NCBI GenBank assembly: GCA_946482045.1
Contig: CAMLPZ010000062.1
Coordinates: forward strand, 1-16,289
DNA from: an uncultured Asticcacaulis sp.
GTDB taxonomy: Bacteria; Pseudomonadota; Alphaproteobacteria; Caulobacterales; Caulobacteraceae
DNA length: 16,289 nucleotides
Direction: 5' to 3'
Shown: positions 15,126-16,289 of the stretch, one piece after another
How positions within the stretch are numbered: the first letter of the stretch is position 1
How the letters are laid out: every line of letters begins with the position of its first letter
Position numbers and translations under genes: made by a program
Notes under the pieces: generated by a model
The model's database searches: none
Seen by the model: the letters and a program-made list of their open reading frames with translations, nothing else
Told to the model about the DNA's origin: nothing

Positions 15126-16289
15126 CTAGAAGATGAAATCCGCCGAGGTCAAGGTCGGGTTCATGCCCAAGGTCGCCATCAGCATGACCTGGAAGTCCGC
15201 ATTGCCATCACCATTGACGTCGCCAAAGAGTTGCAGGTCGTTGCCCTGCTGCACGGCCCACAGGTCGCCTGGCCCGGTAAACATCGGCTGACCGATGCCG
15301 AAGAAGCTGAACGCCTGGTTGCCTGCCTGGGTCGTGTCAGCGTCGATGGCCGAAAGGTCGATCTTGTCCAGACCGCTTTCGAACCCGAAGATGACGTCAT
15401 AGCCCGCACTGTTGCTTTCGCTCGTCGCCTTGTAGAGGAAGGTGTCGGCGCCCGCATTTCCGGTCAGGCCGTCCGTAGCCGCGCCGCCGTAAATGATGTC
15501 GTTGCCAAGCCCGCCGTACAGGTTGTCGGTCTGCGCACCGCCGTCCAGACGGTCATTGCCGGCGCCGCCTTCCAGAATGTCCCAGCCGTCGCCACCGGTC
15601 AGCTTGTCGTCGCCGTCATCGCCATAGACCTTGTCGTCGCCCAGCCCGCCGTTGACGGTGTCGCTGTTCAGGCCGCCGCGCAAAATGTCCTTGCCAGCAT
15701 CGCCATTGATGACGTCATTGCCCTGGCCGCCATCGACGCTGTCGTCGCCGTCGCCAGCATAGACCCAGTCATAGCCGTCGTCGCCGTTGATCGTATCGTT
15801 ACCGGCTTCGCCGTGCAGGACGTCGTCGCCCTTGCCGCCGCTGAGGTTGTCGTTGCCGTCTTCGCCGTGAATGGTGTCATTGCCGTTTTCACCATAGACG
15901 CTGTCGTTGCCCGTGCCGCCATGAACCATGTCGTTGCCGGCGCCGGCCGAGACATTGTCATTGCCGCCGCGGCCATCAATGACGTTGTTCCAGTCGCTGC
16001 CGATAATCTTGTTGGCAAAGTCATTGCCAGTGCCCGCAACACCGAACTGGCCGACCAGCGTCAGGTTTTCGACGTCGGCGTTGAGCGTATAGGAAGCGGC
16101 TGACGACTTGACGGTGTCGATACCGCCATAGATGCCGAAGACGTCCTCGGTAACCACATCGCCGGTGTTGTCGACGATATAGGTGTCGTTGCCCACGCCG
16201 CCATTCATCTTGTCGGCGCCAATGCCGCCGTCGACGAGATCATCGCCGGTGCCCCCCTTCAGGACGTCAGAGCCAAGGCCGCCAAAGAT
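15126..16289 (-). CDS. RTX (hemolysin-type calcium-binding) repeat protein, C-terminal 387 residues
   Basis: The reading frame enters from the right edge; the start is outside the window. The first visible residues (IFGGLGSDVLKGGTGDDLVDG) are already RTX repeats. After a VENLTLVG beta-strand segment typical of large RTX proteins comes a block of about 20 GGxGxDxUx nonapeptides that fold into a calcium-bound beta roll. The end has DVIFGFESGLDKIDLSAID, as in serralysin-type C-terminal domains, an EF-hand-like DVNGDGNADF, and the terminal DFIF expected of an uncleaved type I secretion signal. The protein is thus probably exported by an ABC transporter with TolC and folds outside in calcium. Whether it is a protease, adhesin, S-layer protein or nuclease depends on the missing N-terminus. 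It has no cysteine in the visible part. Confidence 0.92.
   Translation of the reverse strand: MFGGLGSDVLKGGTGDDLVDGGIGADKMNGGVGNDTYIVDNTGDVVTEDVFGIYGGIDTVKSSAASYTLNADVENLTLVGQFGVAGTGNDFANKIIGSDWNNVIDGRGGNDNVSAGAGNDMVHGGTGNDSVYGENGNDTIHGEDGNDNLSGGKGDDVLHGEAGNDTINGDDGYDWVYAGDGDDSVDGGQGNDVINGDAGKDILRGGLNSDTVNGGLGDDKVYGDDGDDKLTGGDGWDILEGGAGNDRLDGGAQTDNLYGGLGNDIIYGGAATDGLTGNAGADTFLYKATSESNSAGYDVIFGFESGLDKIDLSAIDADTTQAGNQAFSFFGIGQPMFTGPGDLWAVQQGNDLQLFGDVNGDGNADFQVMLMATLGMNPTLTSADFIF
15456..15968 (-). repeat. tandem RTX nonapeptide repeats (27-bp period)
   Basis: About 19 consecutive nonapeptides with the pattern GGxGNDxux (for example TGNDSVYGE, NGNDTIHGE, KGDDVLHGE, AGNDRLDGG) appear as a 27-bp DNA period. 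Three weaken the pattern: LNSDTVNGG, AQTDNLYGG and AATDGLTGN lack the second glycine. Each pair of adjacent turns normally binds one calcium ion. Confidence 0.9.

Noticed and set aside
15456..15968. CRISPR-like array, because of regular repeats
   Set aside because: The 27-bp period is coding RTX nonapeptide repeats with no spacers and only partial base identity between units.
15231..16103. 290-codon open frame on the plus strand across the RTX repeats
   Set aside because: The 27-bp repeats contain no stop in this antisense frame, so it stays open by periodicity. The product is a Val/Ala repeat without a domain.

Overview
The window looks like chromosomal DNA of a GC-rich alphaproteobacterium. 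Caulobacterales (Caulobacter/Asticcacaulis-like) is the best guess. The pointers are the Oar-like TonB-dependent receptor, the fused APH-like/P-loop kinase, the MEKHLA and TrhO proteins, and a PAS-rich hybrid kinase beside an OmpR-type regulator. This placement is inferred from protein style; no rRNA or other phylogenetic marker is present. I see no tRNA, rRNA, insertion sequence, phage gene or CRISPR array.

Layout. Positions 2-1100 (+) hold the 3' end of a MEKHLA-domain gene followed after 19 nt by trhO (tRNA uridine hydroxylation). Positions 1350-3131 (+) encode a full-length 67K-type signal peptide peptidase SppA, closed by a strong hairpin, then a small unrecognised membrane protein (3278-3613). 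Positions 3760-6756 (-) encode a 998-aa Oar-like TonB-dependent receptor with its own terminator, a plausible promoter and an upstream palindrome that could be an operator. A mostly empty, partly AT-rich gap (6757-7461) follows. Then come two minus-strand genes: a DUF1499 membrane protein (7462-8232) and a fused aminoglycoside-phosphotransferase-like/P-loop kinase (8387-9793). A HAD phosphatase (9873-10496, +) diverges from the kinase and converges on pdxH (10493-11158, -) with a 4-nt overlap. pdxH diverges from a J-domain co-chaperone gene (11242-12051, +).

The regulatory centre is 12105-15077 (+): a near-consensus promoter, an OmpR-family response regulator, and, starting at the base after its stop codon, a soluble PAS-PAS-PAS-HisKA-HATPase-REC hybrid kinase. 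The first PAS domain aligns without gaps to the FixL haem-PAS segment and keeps the residues at the haem-ligand His and two other haem-contact positions, but not the O2-sensing Arg. Together with the OmpR-type partner this resembles the hybrid FixL/FxkR arrangement known in Rhizobium etli. It is the most interesting lead here, though unproven.

The window ends in the C-terminal 387 residues of a large RTX protein (15126-16289, -) with about 20 nonapeptide repeats and a type I secretion-like C-terminus; its start lies beyond the right edge. Most genes are housekeeping or envelope functions transcribed singly or in pairs. No defence system or mobile island is visible.
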